Shown here: in pieces, positions 16,210 through 17,902 of the stretch
How positions within the stretch are numbered: the first letter of the stretch is position 1
Layout: each line of letters begins with the position of its first letter
From: Nitrososphaerota archaeon
GTDB lineage: Archaea; Thermoproteota; Nitrososphaeria; Nitrososphaerales; UBA183
Reading direction: 5' to 3'
Assembly: GCA_027886925.1 (NCBI GenBank)
Contig: JAPCJN010000002.1
Coordinates: forward strand, 11,640 to 29,541
Length of the DNA: 17,902 bases
Notes under the pieces: model-generated
Database searches by the model: none
Seen by the model: the letters and a program-made list of their open reading frames with translations, nothing else
Told to the model about the DNA's origin: nothing
Made by a program: the position numbers and the translations under genes

Positions 16210-16638
16210 ATGCCCAGCGGAGAGTTCTCAGGTCGCCAGAGTAGGCTGCACAGGCAGGCGATGCGCTGGAGCAACAAGTACTACAAGAGAAAAGTCCTAG
16301 GCCTCGACATAAAGGCCGACCCGCTGGAAGGTTCTCCGCAGGCGAGGGGGATCGTCCTGGAGAAGGTCGGCATCGAGTCGAAGCAGCCCAACTCGGCGAT
16401 CAGAAAATGCGTCAGGGTTCAGATAGTAAAAAACGGCAAGCAGGTGACGGCGTTCCTGCCTGGAGACGGCGCGCTTAACTTCGTCGACGAGCACGACGAG
16501 GTCACCCTAGAAGGGATAGGCGGCTCGATGGGGCGGGCGATGGGAGACATCCCTGGGGTCAGATGGCAGGTCTCCATGGTGAACGGAGTCTCTCTCAACG
16601 AGATGGTCTACGGAAGAAAGGAAAAACCCCGGAGATAG
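16210..16638 (+). CDS. rpsL: small-subunit ribosomal protein S12 (uS12)
   Basis: uS12 sits at the decoding centre of the 30S subunit and influences accuracy. The 142-residue length matches archaeal/eukaryotic uS12 (S23e). Diagnostic motifs are [20 protein letters not shown] followed by [10 protein letters not shown], then the basic/Gly segments [14 protein letters not shown] and [19 protein letters not shown]. The C-terminus is basic. ATG 16210 has a TATA box at the distance expected for a near-leaderless message and no well-placed SD. rpsG follows after a TAG-rich repeat. The order NusA-like, S12, S7 is typical of archaea. Confidence 0.96.
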   Translation: MPSGEFSGRQSRLHRQAMRWSNKYYKRKVLGLDIKADPLEGSPQARGIVLEKVGIESKQPNSAIRKCVRVQIVKNGKQVTAFLPGDGALNFVDEHDEVTLEGIGGSMGRAMGDIPGVRWQVSMVNGVSLNEMVYGRKEKPRR

Positions 16639-16650
16639 GTAGGTAGGTAG
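16637..16650 (+). repeat. AGGT tetranucleotide repeat spanning the rpsL stop
   Basis: The sequence aggtaggtaggtag overlaps the rpsL stop (TAG 16636-16638). The four TAG triplets at 16636, 16640, 16644 and 16648 close all three frames, the last being a second stop in the rpsL frame. The AGGT units can also pair weakly with the 16S rRNA 3' end, and the last lies about 7-9 bases before the TTG start of rpsG. It may therefore act as an SD for that gene. Confidence 0.8.
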
Positions 16651-16656
16651 ACCGAC

Positions 16657-17265
16657 TTGAGCACCAAGCTAGAATATCCAAACCTCCTTCTTTGGAACAA
16701 GTGGGACATGACGCACGTCAAGGTGGAAGACCAGGGCCTCCAAAGCGTCATCGACCTGAGGCCGATGCTCCTTCCTCATTCCGGAGGAAGGCACGAGCAC
16801 CAGAAGTTTTCGAAGACGAAGGTAAACGTGGTGGAACGCCTCGTGAACCAGATGATGCACTTCGGCAAGAAGCACGCAAAGAACACAGGAAGGATGGGTG
16901 GGAAGAAGCAGCGCGCCATGAGCATCGTGCGGACCGCGTTTGAGATAATCAGCGTAAAGACGGGCGGGAACCCTGTCCAGTACCTGGTGAAGGCAATAGA
17001 GAACTCATCGCCCAACGAAGACACAACGAGGATGTCCTACGGTGGAGTGGTCTACCACATCTCCGTGGACATCTCTCCGACGCGAAGGATAGACCTCGCC
17101 CTCAGGTCCATATCGGAAGGGGTGAGAGAAGCCACCTTCGGGAACATGCGCACCGTCGAGGAGGTCCTCGCCGACGAGATAATCGCGGGGGCGAACGGCG
17201 ACTCGAACAGCTTCGCCGTCAAGCGGAAGAACGAGCAAGAAAGAATCGCGATGGCCTCGAGATAG
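16657..17265 (+). CDS. rpsG: small-subunit ribosomal protein S7 (uS7)
   Basis: uS7 nucleates assembly of the 30S head and contacts the E-site. The 202 residues match archaeal S7. Visible features are KVNVVERLVNQMMHFGKKHA (about residues 55-74), then AFEIISVKTGGNPVQYLVKA, the YGGVVYHISVDISPTRRIDL beta-hairpin region and a C-terminal NSFAVKRKNEQERIA helix. The start is TTG; no ATG is available until residue 18, inside the conserved region, so TTG is the best choice. The AGGT repeat before it may serve as the ribosome-binding site. The operon ends here; EF-2, EF-1A or S10, often next in other archaea, do not follow. The stop is 8 bases from the end of a convergent gene. Confidence 0.95.
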   Translation: MSTKLEYPNLLLWNKWDMTHVKVEDQGLQSVIDLRPMLLPHSGGRHEHQKFSKTKVNVVERLVNQMMHFGKKHAKNTGRMGGKKQRAMSIVRTAFEIISVKTGGNPVQYLVKAIENSSPNEDTTRMSYGGVVYHISVDISPTRRIDLALRSISEGVREATFGNMRTVEEVLADEIIAGANGDSNSFAVKRKNEQERIAMASR

Positions 17266-17273
17266 GCCATAAT

Positions 17274-17902
17274 CTACGGCTTGTCGGCGTCCGTCTTCAT
17301 CGCCATCCCCCTGAGTTCCTTCTCTAGCTCGGGCGGCTCCGCGACCGAGGCTGAAGGCGATGCCAGAAATGACCTGAACAGCCTCAGGACCTCGTCCCTC
17401 CTAGAGAGGAGGAGGCGATGAGCGATTGTGAAATCGTGCTTTGGATCCTTGGCCACCGGCGCGAGCACCTCGATCCTCGACGTCCTGATGGCGTCTCTCA
17501 GGTTGTATCCGCCTTTCAGTTGTGTCACCAAGTCGTCTTCCGCCCAGACGATCAGGCTCGGCTTCCTTATCTTTCCAAGCTTCAGCAGCTGGCTCTTGTC
17601 ATACGTGCTGGCGACAAGGAGCAGGTTCTCGACGCTCTCGGGCCAATCGATCGCCACTTGGAGCGCGACCTGTCCGCCCCAAGAATAGCCCGCTATCGTC
17701 GCCTTCTCCGCTTTCAAGACCTGCAGCAGCTCGTGCAATATCCTGGCCTGGGCGTTGTAGTCAGGCGTTTCGTCGGGACGCGAAGATTTGCCGTAGCCCA
17801 CGAGGTCGGGTATTATCAGGCGATGACCGTCAGCCAGCGAGAGGAAGCCTTCCCAGACTCTCCAGCCTTTGTTGTCTTCGCCATGAAGCATCACAATGCA
17901 CG
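17274..17902 (-). CDS. alpha/beta hydrolase, 5' end outside the window
   Basis: The frame stays open to the right edge, with Ile and Cys codons before the first possible starts (GTG 17894, ATG 17891). The strand CIVMLHG there is the usual first core strand with its oxyanion HG, so the true start lies beyond the window. Numbering from 17894, the nucleophile is Ser71 in GYSWGG, the acid is probably Asp121 (WAEDDLV) and the base probably His153 (PKHDF). A GYGKSSRP motif near residue 33 is typical of esterases and epoxide-hydrolase relatives. Only about 20 residues lie where a lid domain usually sits, so the lid is minimal. The last ~35 residues are a polar tail. The substrate cannot be told. It converges on rpsG with an 8-base gap. 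Confidence 0.88.
   Translation of the reverse strand, partial: CIVMLHGEDNKGWRVWEGFLSLADGHRLIIPDLVGYGKSSRPDETPDYNAQARILHELLQVLKAEKATIAGYSWGGQVALQVAIDWPESVENLLLVASTYDKSQLLKLGKIRKPSLIVWAEDDLVTQLKGGYNLRDAIRTSRIEVLAPVAKDPKHDFTIAHRLLLSRRDEVLRLFRSFLASPSASVAEPPELEKELRGMAMKTDADKP

Noticed and set aside
17274..17894. Hydrolase as a complete gene starting at GTG 17894 or ATG 17891
   Set aside because: Those codons fall in the middle of the first conserved strand (IVMLHG), and the frame is open to the window edge, so the gene is cut by the window.

Overview
The window is archaeal. Transcription and translation genes lie in the archaeal order rpoH-rpoB-rpoA-L30e-NusA-like-S12-S7. Starts are preceded by TATA-like boxes or Shine-Dalgarno (SD) sequences, and two of the mRNAs look almost leaderless. 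RpoA is one uninterrupted 1260-residue chain, whereas most archaea split it into A' and A''. RpoB is also unsplit. An unsplit RpoA together with this operon points to Thaumarchaeota/Nitrososphaerota or a close relative; some other deep lineages share the trait. The DNA is GC-rich, unlike many AT-rich marine ammonia oxidisers, so a soil, acidic-habitat or thermophilic branch is possible, but that is inference.

Layout. (1) At 1-60 there are three perfect 18-bp tandem repeats plus a partial fourth, right at the window edge. (2) At 118-4431 lies a tight kdpABC operon for a high-affinity, ATP-driven K+ pump. No kdpF-like or kdpDE gene is visible. (3) At 4428-4748 a small unrecognised gene on the minus strand converges on kdpC, and the two stop codons overlap in CTAG. 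(4) At 4873-7626 is an AcnA-type aconitase whose TATA box predicts a leaderless mRNA. (5) At 7627-7847 is the leader of the RNA polymerase operon, with a TATA box, a hairpin, a 12-codon upstream ORF and a strong SD. (6) At 7848-17265 the polymerase/ribosomal operon encodes RpoH, RpoB, RpoA, L30e, a NusA-like KH protein, S12 and S7, with a probable internal promoter before S12. (7) At 17274-17902 is a minus-strand alpha/beta hydrolase running off the right edge.

The kdp genes should build one membrane complex (channel-like KdpA, ATPase KdpB, accessory KdpC). The second large cluster supplies RNA polymerase subunits, a predicted transcription factor and ribosomal proteins, so transcription and translation capacity can be controlled together. 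Aconitase is a stand-alone central-carbon gene.

Most of the window is conserved core machinery, and I do not see a clearly new multi-gene system. The points most worth a second look are the rpoH leader (upstream ORF, hairpin and overlapping start), the TAG-rich four-base repeats at two operon junctions, the altered third pore-domain loop of KdpA, the insertion of about 36 residues in KdpB, the missing fourth ligand in the RpoB zinc site, and the small unknown gene facing kdpC. No stretch longer than 300 bases lacks a gene.
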